A stretch of DNA of 64,000 nucleotides, taken from Pseudoxanthomonas sp. Root65. Its GTDB lineage: Bacteria; Pseudomonadota; Gammaproteobacteria; Xanthomonadales; Xanthomonadaceae. A program made the position numbers and the translations under genes. The notes below the pieces were generated by a model. The model did no database searches. It was not told where the DNA came from and was given only the letters and a program-made list of their open reading frames with translations. Of the stretch, positions 16,559 through 25,897 are shown one piece after another (the stretch's first letter is position 1; every line of letters starts with the position of its first letter). The DNA lies in NCBI RefSeq assembly GCF_001427635.1, contig NZ_LMHA01000002.1, positions 682,001-746,000 on the forward strand. The letters are read 5' to 3'.

Positions 16559-17557
16559 TCATCCCATTCGCACCAGCGTGCGTCCGAACGAACGCCCGTC
16601 CAGCATGGTGCGGAACACCTCCGGCAGGCCTTCCAGCGTGGTTTCCCGTGTGCAGATCGTGTCCAGGTGGCGCGGTTTCCAGTCGCTGGCCAGGAGCTGC
16701 CAGACGTGTTCGCGGATATCGCGCGCGGTGCCGGCGGAGGCAACGCCGAGCAGGGACACGCCCCGAATTATGAAGGGCATCACAGTTATGGGCAGGTCGG
16801 CGCTGGCGGCGAGGCCGGCGCTGGCGACATTGCCGTAGGGCACGGTCTGCGCCAGCAGGCTGGCCAGCATCGGCCCGCCGACATTGTCCAGGCCGCCACC
16901 GAAGCGCGCGGACTCCATCGGCCGCGAGGTCGCCAGCGCGTCGCGGCCCAGGACTTCACTGGCGCCGATGGATTTCAGGTAGTCCGTGTTCTCGGGCTTG
17001 CCGCTGATGGCATGCACCTCGAAGCCCGCCTTGCTGAAGATGTCGACAGCCAGCGAGCCCACGCCACCGGTCGCGCCGGTGACGGCGAGTGGACCGAGGT
17101 CGGGCGTCTGCCGGTTGTCGCGCATGCGGTAGAGCGCCAGCGCGGCGGTGAAACCGGCGGTGCCCAGGATCATGCTCTCGCGCAGGCTGAGTCCGTCGGG
17201 CAGGGGAATGACCCACTTCGCATCGAGTCGCGCGTACTGGGCATAGCCGCCATCGCGCGTTTCGCTGAGGCCCGAGCCGGTCACCAGCACCGCATCGCCT
17301 TCCTTGAACGCCGGATCCGTCGAGGCCACCACGTGGCCTGCCACGTCGATGCCGCCTACCAGCGGAAAGCGCCGCAGGATCTTGCCCTCACCGGTGCCGG
17401 CGAGCGCGTCCTTGTAGTTGACCGACGAATACGCGGTCTTGATGACCACCTCGCCGGGATTCAGGGCATCCAGCGCAATGGCCTTGACGCCGCCGCGATA
17501 ACCGGCGTCGTCGTGATGGATGCGGAAGGCGTTGAAGGGGGTGGAAGGCAGGGTCAT
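16559..17557 (-). CDS. acuI: AcuI/YhdH-type NADPH-dependent quinone/acryloyl-CoA reductase
   Basis: The 332-residue zinc-independent medium-chain dehydrogenase starts like YhdH/AcuI (FNAFRIHHDD), with YSSVNYKDALAGTG, FPLVGGIDVAGHV and the NADPH-binding GATGGVGSLAVDI. The C-terminal MPFIIRGVSLLGVAS is a subfamily marker. AcuI reduces acryloyl-CoA to propionyl-CoA, detoxifying the intermediate. Length matches E. coli YhdH (324) closely. GAGGTG precedes the ATG. The neighbouring genes do not point to a pathway, so the physiological substrate stays open. Confidence 0.85.
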   Translation of the reverse strand: MTLPSTPFNAFRIHHDDAGYRGGVKAIALDALNPGEVVIKTAYSSVNYKDALAGTGEGKILRRFPLVGGIDVAGHVVASTDPAFKEGDAVLVTGSGLSETRDGGYAQYARLDAKWVIPLPDGLSLRESMILGTAGFTAALALYRMRDNRQTPDLGPLAVTGATGGVGSLAVDIFSKAGFEVHAISGKPENTDYLKSIGASEVLGRDALATSRPMESARFGGGLDNVGGPMLASLLAQTVPYGNVASAGLAASADLPITVMPFIIRGVSLLGVASAGTARDIREHVWQLLASDWKPRHLDTICTRETTLEGLPEVFRTMLDGRSFGRTLVRMG

Positions 17558-17577
17558 GGTCTAGGCACCTCTTTCAT

Positions 17578-17874
17578 TCAAAGAATGTCGGGATAGAGAT
17601 CCCGCCAAGTGGAGTTTGTGGCTTCAACGAGCTGAATCTTCCAGAGGCGTTTCCATGCCTTGATGGCCTTCTCGCGCAGGATCGCAGATTCCATTTGCTC
17701 ATGGACTTCATACCAGACCAAAGTATGGACGCCGTAGCGTTGAGTGAAGCCGTCGGCTTGATCGTGCTTGTGCTGCCAGATACGTCCTGGAAGTTCGGAG
17801 GTTACGCCGATGTAGAGCGTGCCGCGTGGTTGGCTGCAAAGAATGTAGACACAGGGAATCCGTTCCCGAGGCAT
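17578..17874 (-). CDS. Small GIY-YIG nuclease-domain protein
   Basis: The 98-residue protein is a stand-alone GIY-YIG domain of the YhbQ/UPF0213-like group. V-Y-I-L-C and L-Y-I-G-V correspond to the GIY and YIG strands, followed by RIWQHK (catalytic Arg region) and the Glu-containing SAILREKAIKAWKR helix. Such small proteins are common in Xanthomonadaceae and may act on DNA; function is not established. It is flanked downstream by acuI (20 bp gap) and upstream by an intergenic hairpin repeat region. Isolated genes of this family are sometimes mobile. Confidence 0.85.
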   Translation of the reverse strand: MPRERIPCVYILCSQPRGTLYIGVTSELPGRIWQHKHDQADGFTQRYGVHTLVWYEVHEQMESAILREKAIKAWKRLWKIQLVEATNSTWRDLYPDIL

Positions 17875-17992
17875 GCAGGCTCTCCTTTGCCAGTCAGCGC
17901 GAGCGAGAAGACTATAAACCTACCTCACCGTTCCCGGACAAGCAGCAATCCGCTGGTAGCGTTTTTGGTGAAGGTCATATTGAAAGCAAGAT

Positions 17993-18140
17993 GGGTCCCA
18001 GCTTTCGCTGGGACGACGGCAGTTCGTCCATCGCACGGACACCGCCCACCGTCATTCCAGCGAACGCTGGAATCCATTGCCGGTGGTCGCCGCATGGCTG
18101 CCCGCAAGAGCAAGAGGGGTCCCAGCCTTCGCTAGGACGA
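17993..18140. repeat. Double-hairpin intergenic repeats
   Basis: Three hairpin modules lie here: GTCCCAGC..GCTGGGAC near 17996-18014, TTCCAGCGAACGCTGGAA at 18055-18072, and a decayed GTCCCAGC..GCTAGGAC near 18119-18135. They belong to the same family as the tandem array at 43655-44086. They fill the 274-bp gap between the GIY-YIG and LOG genes; I see no gene there. Confidence 0.8.
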
Positions 18141-18148
18141 TGGACGGC

Positions 18149-18742
18149 TCACCGCAACGTCTTGCGCCGCTTCTCATCCATCCACTTGTCCGCCTGCGCA
18201 GGCGTGTAGGCGCGCATCCACGCGACCATCGCATCGAGGTCGTCGCCGTGCCACAGGTCGGCGCGCTGTTCCGGGTGCAGGAAGCGCTCCTCGACCATGC
18301 GGTCGATCATGCCCATCAGCGGGGTGTAGAAACCTTCCACGTCGAGGAAGGCACACGGCTTGTCGCCGATGCCGAGCTGGCGCCAGGTCAGCATCTCGAA
18401 CATCTCGTCCAGCGTGCCGAAGCCGCCGGGCAGGGCGACGAAACCGTCGGCCAGGTCGAACATGCGCTTCTTGCGCTCGTGCATGTTGGCGACGATTTCC
18501 AGCTTCGTCACGCCCTTGTGCGCGACTTCCCAGTTGACCAGTTGTTCGGGAATGACGCCGATCACCTCACCGCCGGCGGCGAGCACGGCATCGGCCACGG
18601 TCCCCATCAGGCCGACGTTGCCGCCACCGTAGACCAGTCGCATGCCTTCCTTGGCGATGCGGTCGCCCAGGGCGATCGCGCGTTCGGTGTAGGCGGGCTT
18701 GTTGCCGGCGTTGGAGCCGCAGTAGACGCAGAGGGAACGCAT
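18149..18742 (-). CDS. LOG family protein (nucleotide 5'-monophosphate phosphoribohydrolase)
   Basis: The 197-residue Rossmann-like protein carries CVYCGSN at the N-terminus, LVYGGGNVGLMG, and the LOG signature ALPGGFGTLDEMFE with its catalytic Arg/Glu region (ERKKRM upstream). LOG proteins release the base from cytokinin or other nucleoside monophosphates; in bacteria the usual substrate appears to be AMP-like nucleotides. Length is typical. AAGGA precedes the ATG. It is preceded at 3 bp by a small exported-protein gene and probably shares its transcript. Confidence 0.88.
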   Translation of the reverse strand: MRSLCVYCGSNAGNKPAYTERAIALGDRIAKEGMRLVYGGGNVGLMGTVADAVLAAGGEVIGVIPEQLVNWEVAHKGVTKLEIVANMHERKKRMFDLADGFVALPGGFGTLDEMFEMLTWRQLGIGDKPCAFLDVEGFYTPLMGMIDRMVEERFLHPEQRADLWHGDDLDAMVAWMRAYTPAQADKWMDEKRRKTLR

Positions 18743-18745
18743 GGA

Positions 18746-19084
18746 TCAGTTTTCCTTCAAGGGGGAGGGGGGATCGATGCGGCCGCAGTCCACGCTTTCG
18801 ATGGTGCCGCCGCGGTAGCGCAACGCGGAGGTGCGGCGGACGCCGTGGGCGTCGGTGGTCTGCCAGAAATCGATGGCGAAACTGCCTGCTGGTGGATCGC
18901 CGTCCGGGCCGGCGGCGCTGTGGCCACTGAGCGTGCTGTCCGGCGGGCGCTGCATGATTGTCCATGCCTCGCGCACGTCCATGCCCGCACTGACCAGCAT
19001 GCACCGCGCGTGGGGATCGTCGTGGCGGTCGGGCGGGGTCATGGCGATGCCTGCGATCGTCAGGGGAAGCAGCAAGGCGAACAT
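18746..19084 (-). CDS. Small hypothetical exported protein (112 aa)
   Basis: Not recognised. The product starts with a short hydrophobic segment (MFALLLPLTIAGIA) that may be a signal peptide. A small domain with two Cys (Cys28, and Cys near VDCGRID) follows, with a SmpA/BamE-like flavour in VREAWTIMQRPP and TTDAHGVRRTSALRYRGG. It ends 3 bp before the LOG gene start. The region upstream of this start would translate antisense to the lpd terminator, so the ATG at 19084 is the sensible start. Function unknown. Confidence 0.6.
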   Translation of the reverse strand: MFALLLPLTIAGIAMTPPDRHDDPHARCMLVSAGMDVREAWTIMQRPPDSTLSGHSAAGPDGDPPAGSFAIDFWQTTDAHGVRRTSALRYRGGTIESVDCGRIDPPSPLKEN

Positions 19085-19116
19085 GGTTTCATCCGGTGAT
19101 GGAAGCCCGGAAGCAG

Positions 19117-19140
19117 AACGGCCCGGTAAACCGGGCCGTT
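19117..19140 (-). terminator. Terminator of the sucAB-lpd operon
   Basis: A perfect 10-bp stem (AACGGCCCGG / CCGGGCCGTT) with a 4-nt loop lies 18 bp after the lpd stop. On the minus strand it is followed by TTCTGCTT, a weak U-tract. Confidence 0.75.
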
Positions 19141-19157
19141 CGTGGCGGGCCAGCGGA

Positions 19158-20603
<1,446 letters not shown>

Positions 20604-20608
20604 TCAGA

Positions 20609-20706
20609 GTAAGAGGAGTGAGTGCAGAGAAGTGAGGAGTGAGGGGAGGAAAGCAAAAGCAGCCGCTCTCACTTCTCACTCCTGATCGCTCACTTCTCGC
20701 TCTTAC
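20609..20706. repeat. GAGTGAG-rich inverted repeat between sucB and lpd
   Basis: GTAAGAG at 20609-20615 pairs with CTCTTAC at 20700-20706. The sequence between consists of imperfect copies of AAGTGAG/GAGTGAG on the left arm and their complements on the right. The right arm reaches into the last codons of sucB. It can form a long imperfect hairpin in the operon mRNA. Confidence 0.7.
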
Positions 20707-21929
20707 ATGCCCAGCAGCATGCGGTGCGGGTTTTCCAGCTGGTTCTTGATGTCGACCAGGAACAGCACCGCGTCCTTGCCGTCGATGATGCGGTGGTCGT
20801 AGGACAGCGCGATGTACATCATCGGGGCGGCGATCACCTGGCCGTTCTCGACGATGGCGCGGTCCTTGATGGCGTGCATGCCCAGGATGGCGCTCTGCGG
20901 CGGGTTGACGATCGGCGTGGACATCAGCGAACCGAAGGTGCCGCCGTTGGTGATGGTGAAGGTGCCGCCCTGCAGGTCTTCCAGGCCCAGCTTGCCGTCG
21001 CGCGCCTTCTTGGCGTACTCGGCGATGCCCTTCTCGATGTCGCCGAAGCCCATGCGCTCGACATTGCGCAGTACCGGCGTGACCAGGCCCTTCTCGGTGG
21101 AGACGGCGATCGAGATGTCGGCGTAGCCGTGGTAGATGATGTCGTTGCCGTCGACCGAGGCGTTGACGATCGGGTGGCGTTGCAGCGCGTTGGCAGCGGC
21201 CTTGGCGAAGAAGCTCATGAAGCCCAGCTTGATGCCGTTGGCCTTCACGAAGTCGTCCTGCAGTTCCTTGCGCATCTCCATGACCTTGGCCAGGTTGACT
21301 TCGTTGAACGAGGTCAGCATGGCAATGGAGTTCTTGGACTGCATCAGGCGCTCGGCGATGCGCGTGCGGATGCGGGTCATCGGCACGCGCTCTTCCGGAC
21401 GCGCGCCACCGGACACGCCGGCGGTCTTGCCACTGGCGTAGTTGACCAGGTCTTCCTTGGTTACCGCGCCGCGACGGCCGGTACCTTCCACGCCGGCCGG
21501 GTCGATGCCTTGGGTGATGGCGGTGAAGCGCGCGCCCGGCGGCAGCGCGTCGGCGCCGGCGGGTGCCGGCTTGGTGCTGGACGGCGCGGCGGCGTCGGCC
21601 TTGGCGGCGGCGGCCTTCGGCTGCACTTCCTGGGCGCCGGCGGCCGGCTGCTTCTCTTCGGCGGCGGCGGCGGGTGCGGCTGCCGCCACGGCGCCTTCCT
21701 CGATGATCGCCAGCAGCTGCTGGCTGGTCACCGTATCGCCTTCCTTGAACTTGATTTCCTTCAGCACGCCGTCGACGGGCGAGGGCACTTCCAGCACGAC
21801 CTTGTCGGTTTCCAGGTCCATCAGGTTCTCGTCGCGCTTGACCGCGTCGCCGACCTTCTTGTGCCAGGCGGCGATGGTGGCATCGGAGACGGACTCGGGC
21901 AGAACCGGAACTTTGACTTCAGTGGCCAT
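20703..21929 (-). CDS. sucB: 2-oxoglutarate dehydrogenase E2, dihydrolipoyl succinyltransferase
   Basis: The 408-residue protein has one lipoyl domain (lipoylated Lys in [11 protein letters not shown]), an Ala/Pro/Lys linker (about residues 80-125), a short E3/E1-binding domain ([30 protein letters not shown]), and a catalytic domain. The catalytic domain ends in [16 protein letters not shown], with the active-site His and Asp. It transfers succinyl groups to CoA in the TCA cycle. Length matches E. coli SucB (405). It follows sucA by 42 bp in the same operon. Confidence 0.96.
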   Translation of the reverse strand: MATEVKVPVLPESVSDATIAAWHKKVGDAVKRDENLMDLETDKVVLEVPSPVDGVLKEIKFKEGDTVTSQQLLAIIEEGAVAAAAPAAAAEEKQPAAGAQEVQPKAAAAKADAAAPSSTKPAPAGADALPPGARFTAITQGIDPAGVEGTGRRGAVTKEDLVNYASGKTAGVSGGARPEERVPMTRIRTRIAERLMQSKNSIAMLTSFNEVNLAKVMEMRKELQDDFVKANGIKLGFMSFFAKAAANALQRHPIVNASVDGNDIIYHGYADISIAVSTEKGLVTPVLRNVERMGFGDIEKGIAEYAKKARDGKLGLEDLQGGTFTITNGGTFGSLMSTPIVNPPQSAILGMHAIKDRAIVENGQVIAAPMMYIALSYDHRIIDGKDAVLFLVDIKNQLENPHRMLLGM

Positions 21930-21971
21930 GGGATGGGACGTCCTGGTGATGTTGTTCTAATGAGTGGGGGC

Positions 21972-24800
21972 TTATTCGGCGACGTTGTCGTTGCCGAGCT
22001 TGTTGACCAGTGCGTCGGCGACCAGCTTGAGCTGTTCCTCGACGTGCTCGGCGAAATGGCCGGCGGCGGGCGAGGGCGAACGCGCGCGACCCGCGTAATG
22101 CAGCGTCTGCTTCTCGGCCAGGCAGGCCTGCAGGTGGTGCTTGATCTGGTACCACGCGCCCTGGTTCTGCGGCTCTTCCTGGCACCAAACCACCTCGGTG
22201 GCCTTGCCGTAGCGCTTCAGTTCGGCGGCCAGCTGCGGGCGCGGGAACGGGTAGAGCTGCTCCACGCGCACCAGCGCCACGTCGTCCTGGCCGCGCTTCT
22301 GCGCGTCTTCCAGCAGGTCGTAGTAGACCTTGCCGGAACACACGACCACGCGCTTGACCTTCTTGGCGTCGGCGACGGCATCGGGGATCAGGTGCTGGAA
22401 CTCGCCGTTGGCCAGTTCGTCCAGCGTGGACACGGCCAGCTTGTGGCGCAGCAACGACTTCGGCGTCATCACCACCAGCGGCTTGCGGGTGGTCATGCGC
22501 ATCTGCCGGCGCAGCATGTGGTAGCACTGGGCGGGCGTGGTGGGCACGCAGACCAGCATGTTCTCCACCGCGCACAGCTGCAGGAAACGCTCCAGGCGCG
22601 CGGAGCTGTGCTCCGGCCCCTGGCCTTCGTAGCCGTGCGGCAGCAACAGGGTCAGGCCGCTGATGCGGCCCCACTTGGCTTCGCCGGCGGCGATGAACTG
22701 GTCAATCACCACCTGCGCGCCGTTGGCGAAGTCGCCGAACTGCGCTTCCCAGATGCACAGGGTGTTGGGGTCGGTGGTGGAGAAGCCGTACTCGAACGCC
22801 ATCACCGCTTCCTCGCTGAGCAGCGAGTCGATGATGGTGGCCTGCTCCGGCTGTTCGACCAGCTGGCGCAGCGGCAGGTAGTAGCTGTCGGTCTTCTGGT
22901 CGTGGAGGATCGCGTGGCGGTGGAAGAACGTGCCGCGGCCGGCGTCCTGGCCGACCAGGCGCAGTCCGTTGCCTTCCGCCAGCAGGGTGGCGTAGGCGAG
23001 GTTTTCGGCGAAGCCCCAATCGGCCGGCTGTTCGCCCGCGGCCATCTTCACGCGGTCTTCGTAGATCTTCGCCACGCGCGGGTGCAGCGCCACGCCGGCC
23101 GGGATGGTGGTGATGATCTTGGCCAGCGAGTCGAGCGACTTGCGCTTGACCCTGGTGTCGACCGGATCGCTCAGCTTGCCCGACAGGTACTTGGACCAGT
23201 CGATCGCCAGTTCGTCGTCCTTCTGCTTGGCGAGTTCGGTGGTGTATTCGCCCGAGTCCAGCTTGTTGCGGTAGGCATCGGCCAGCGCCTTGCCGCCCTC
23301 GGCGGGGATCACGCCGGCCGCTTCCAGCGTGGCGGCGTACATCTCGCGCGTGGTCGCGTGCTTGCGGATGGTCTGGTACATCACCGGCTGCGTCGCGGCC
23401 GGCTCGTCGGCTTCGTTGTGGCCGTGGCGGCGGTAGCACACCAGGTCGATCACCACGTCCTTCTTGAACTGCTGGCGGAAGTCGTAGGCCATCTGCGCCA
23501 CGAACACCACCGCCTCCGGATCGTCGCCGTTCACATGGAACACCGGCGCGCCGACCATCTTGGCCACGTCGGTGCAGTACATCGTGGAGCGGGCGTCTTC
23601 CTTGTTGCTGGTGGTGAAGCCGATCTGGTTGTTGATGACGATGTGCAGCGTGCCGCCGACGGCGAAGCCGCGCGCCTGCGACATCTGGAACAGCTCCATC
23701 ACCACGCCCTGGCCGGCGAACGCCGCATCGCCATGCATGATGATCGGCAGCACCGTCTGGCGCGCCGCGTCGGTGCGGCGCTCCTGGCGCGACCGCACGC
23801 TGCCGGCCACGACCGGGTCGACGATTTCCAAATGCGAGGGATTGAACGCCAGCGCCAAGTGGACCGGGCCGCCCGGGGTGGCGATGTCGGCGGAGAAGCC
23901 CATGTGGTACTTCACGTCGCCGGCGTGGGCCAGGCTGTTGTCGTGCTCGAACTTGCCCTCGAACTCGTCGAACAGCTTGCGCGGGCTCTTGCCCAGCGTG
24001 TTGACCAGCACGTTGAGGCGGCCGCGATGGGCCATGCCCACCACGATGTCCTTGACCCCGCCTTCGCCGGCGCTGCGGATCATCGTGTCGAGCAGCGGGA
24101 TCAGCGCGTCGCCGCCTTCCAGCGAGAAGCGCTTCTGGCCCACGTACTTGGTGTGCAGGTAGCGCTCCAGGCCCTCTGCCGCGGTCAGCCGCTCCAGGGT
24201 ACGGCGCTTGGCCTCGTCCGACAGGCCGAACTGGCCACCGGCCGTCTCCAGGCGCTGGTACAGCCACTGGCGCTGTTCGACTTCCGGGATATGCATGAAC
24301 TCGACCCCGATGGGGCCGGTGTAGGCCGCCTTCAGGCGGGCCAGCAGGTCGCGCAGCTTCATGCGCGAATTGCCGCCGACGTTGCCGGTGCTGAACTCGC
24401 TGTCGAGATCGCGCTCGGACAGGTTGTGGAAGGCCAGGTCCAGGTCGGGCGGGTTGACCGGCGGGGTCAGGCCCAGCGGGTCGAGCCGGGCGCCCAGGTG
24501 TCCACGCGACCGGTAGGCGGTGATCAGGCGGCCCACGTTGCGCTCGCGCTCGTCGCCGCCGGCGGCCACGACATGGCCGTTGTTGGCGGCCTGGCGGGCG
24601 GCGTCGGTGATCTGCTGGATGACCACCGAATGCGGCACGTCGCCGGCCTCGCGGCCCTTGAAGCCATCGAAGTAGGCCTTCCATTTGGGGCCCACGCTTT
24701 CCGGGGAAACGAGGTACTGCTCGTACAGGTCTTCAACGTAGGAGGCGTTGCCTCCGTTGAGCTGCGAGGATTGCGCGAACTGCTTCAGGAGGTTGTCCAC
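21972..24800 (-). CDS. sucA: 2-oxoglutarate dehydrogenase E1
   Basis: The 942-residue thiamine-diphosphate enzyme has the N-terminal YVEDLYEQYL docking segment, AHRGRLNVLVN, the ThDP motif region beginning GDAAFAGQGVV, and the C-terminal transketolase-like half (PHGYEGQGPEHSSARLERFLQ). It decarboxylates 2-oxoglutarate and passes the succinyl group to the lipoyl domain of SucB. Length is close to E. coli SucA (933). The start is GTG with no clear Shine-Dalgarno; no better start exists nearby. It is the first gene of sucA-sucB-lpd and has its own promoter 80 bp upstream. Confidence 0.96.
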   Translation of the reverse strand: MDNLLKQFAQSSQLNGGNASYVEDLYEQYLVSPESVGPKWKAYFDGFKGREAGDVPHSVVIQQITDAARQAANNGHVVAAGGDERERNVGRLITAYRSRGHLGARLDPLGLTPPVNPPDLDLAFHNLSERDLDSEFSTGNVGGNSRMKLRDLLARLKAAYTGPIGVEFMHIPEVEQRQWLYQRLETAGGQFGLSDEAKRRTLERLTAAEGLERYLHTKYVGQKRFSLEGGDALIPLLDTMIRSAGEGGVKDIVVGMAHRGRLNVLVNTLGKSPRKLFDEFEGKFEHDNSLAHAGDVKYHMGFSADIATPGGPVHLALAFNPSHLEIVDPVVAGSVRSRQERRTDAARQTVLPIIMHGDAAFAGQGVVMELFQMSQARGFAVGGTLHIVINNQIGFTTSNKEDARSTMYCTDVAKMVGAPVFHVNGDDPEAVVFVAQMAYDFRQQFKKDVVIDLVCYRRHGHNEADEPAATQPVMYQTIRKHATTREMYAATLEAAGVIPAEGGKALADAYRNKLDSGEYTTELAKQKDDELAIDWSKYLSGKLSDPVDTRVKRKSLDSLAKIITTIPAGVALHPRVAKIYEDRVKMAAGEQPADWGFAENLAYATLLAEGNGLRLVGQDAGRGTFFHRHAILHDQKTDSYYLPLRQLVEQPEQATIIDSLLSEEAVMAFEYGFSTTDPNTLCIWEAQFGDFANGAQVVIDQFIAAGEAKWGRISGLTLLLPHGYEGQGPEHSSARLERFLQLCAVENMLVCVPTTPAQCYHMLRRQMRMTTRKPLVVMTPKSLLRHKLAVSTLDELANGEFQHLIPDAVADAKKVKRVVVCSGKVYYDLLEDAQKRGQDDVALVRVEQLYPFPRPQLAAELKRYGKATEVVWCQEEPQNQGAWYQIKHHLQACLAEKQTLHYAGRARSPSPAAGHFAEHVEEQLKLVADALVNKLGNDNVAE

Positions 24801-24886
24801 GATGGCGATGGCGTGCAGTGGGGTAGTCGAGGGGCGCTTGCGTCCGTACTGCGCGATACCGCACTGACAGGGACGAAAACCGGGAA

Positions 24887-24912
24887 ATTATACCCCCATG
24901 CCGGGAATGGGG
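24887..24912 (-). promoter_or_regulatory. sucA promoter -10 with adjacent inverted repeat
   Basis: TATAAT (minus strand, 24887-24892) is a perfect -10 box about 87 bp before the sucA start. Directly upstream, CCCCAT-N7-ATGGGG (24894-24912) forms an inverted repeat in the -10/-35 spacer, a position suited to a repressor or activator site. The -35 region is poor, consistent with activated control. Confidence 0.6.
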
Positions 24913-24985
24913 CGTAACCGGATTGGACTAAAGACGCAGATCACGGATCGATGATGGCCCTCGGGACAAGGCCGCTCGCATGACG

Positions 24986-25897
24986 TCAGAGGCCCAGCGC
25001 CCGGTACTCGGTGACGGGGCGCGAACGCTCCCACATCTGCATGAACTCGTCCCGCAGCTGCCGGGCGCGACCGGCGTGCGCGAGGCCCGCTTCGCCATCG
25101 AAGCGATGGCCGAGCGGGCGGTGATAGTAGCCGTGGTCGTCGTTGGCGACGAAGGCGGCGGTGTACGCCAGGTCCACCGGGTCCTGCACTTCGCGGAAGG
25201 CGAACACGCTGGGCAGGCGCTGGCCCAGGCCGATCAGCGGGGCCAGCGCCCGCTGCGGGGTACCGGCATCGTGCAGCAGCACGCTGACCTGCGCGCCACG
25301 CTGGCGAGTGGCGAAGCGGCGCAACGCCTCCACGACCGCGGGCGCATCCCAGAGCCCCGGATCCAGCGCCCGGCTGTAGATCACCAGCGCGCGGCGTGCC
25401 TGGGTCACCACGGCAGTGGCGATGGCCACGGCTTCGGCGCGATGGACGATGCTGGCGGGCCCGGCCAGGTGCCGGCGCATGCCCTGGTGCTCGATGCCGG
25501 CCTCAACGAAGCGCTCCCCCTCCGGCACGAAGCCGTGCCGGGCGTAGAAGGTCTCGGCCGTGACCTGGGCGTGCAGCGAGACATCGGGCCACTGGCGACG
25601 GCGGGCCTCGTCCAGCAGGGCGACCAGCAGGGCGTCGCCGACGCCGCGGCCGCGCCAGGCCGAGAGCACCGCCATGCGGCCGATGCGGTGCTCTGGCGTC
25701 AGGCGCGCGGTGCCGATGGGCGTCCCCGCTGCGTCGCGGGCCAGCACGTGATGACTGAGGGGATCGAGCGCATCGCGCTCCAGCTCGCGCGGCACCTGCT
25801 GTTCCTGCACGAAGACCACGTCCCGGACCTGGTGCACCGGCGCCGCGCCGGTGGCGTAATCGACGGTTTCGATGCCGTAGTCCAGGCCTGTGCTCAC
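24986..25897 (-). CDS. GNAT acetyltransferase fused to a C-terminal DUF7931-like domain
   Basis: The 303-residue protein has an N-terminal GNAT domain of about 145 residues of the ElaA-like type (RDVVFVQEQQVP, then the acetyl-CoA loop WRGRGVGDALL, then FYARHGFVPEG). The C-terminal half (IVHRAEAVAIATAVVTQARRALVIYSRALDPGLWD ...) resembles the DUF7931 domain seen in xanthomonads and has a phospholipase-D-like feel without an HKD motif. The start overlaps the end of the roxA-like gene by 4 bp, so translation is coupled. A role in modifying the translation machinery is a guess from this neighbour only. Confidence 0.75.
   Translation of the reverse strand: MSTGLDYGIETVDYATGAAPVHQVRDVVFVQEQQVPRELERDALDPLSHHVLARDAAGTPIGTARLTPEHRIGRMAVLSAWRGRGVGDALLVALLDEARRRQWPDVSLHAQVTAETFYARHGFVPEGERFVEAGIEHQGMRRHLAGPASIVHRAEAVAIATAVVTQARRALVIYSRALDPGLWDAPAVVEALRRFATRQRGAQVSVLLHDAGTPQRALAPLIGLGQRLPSVFAFREVQDPVDLAYTAAFVANDDHGYYHRPLGHRFDGEAGLAHAGRARQLRDEFMQMWERSRPVTEYRALGL

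Noticed and set aside
17695..18135. 146-residue plus-strand frame over the GIY-YIG gene and repeats
   Set aside because: Half lies antisense to the GIY-YIG gene and half is translated hairpin repeat.
20724..24917. 1397-residue plus-strand frame antisense to sucAB
   Set aside because: A mirror of the high third-position GC of sucA/sucB; low-complexity and no family match.
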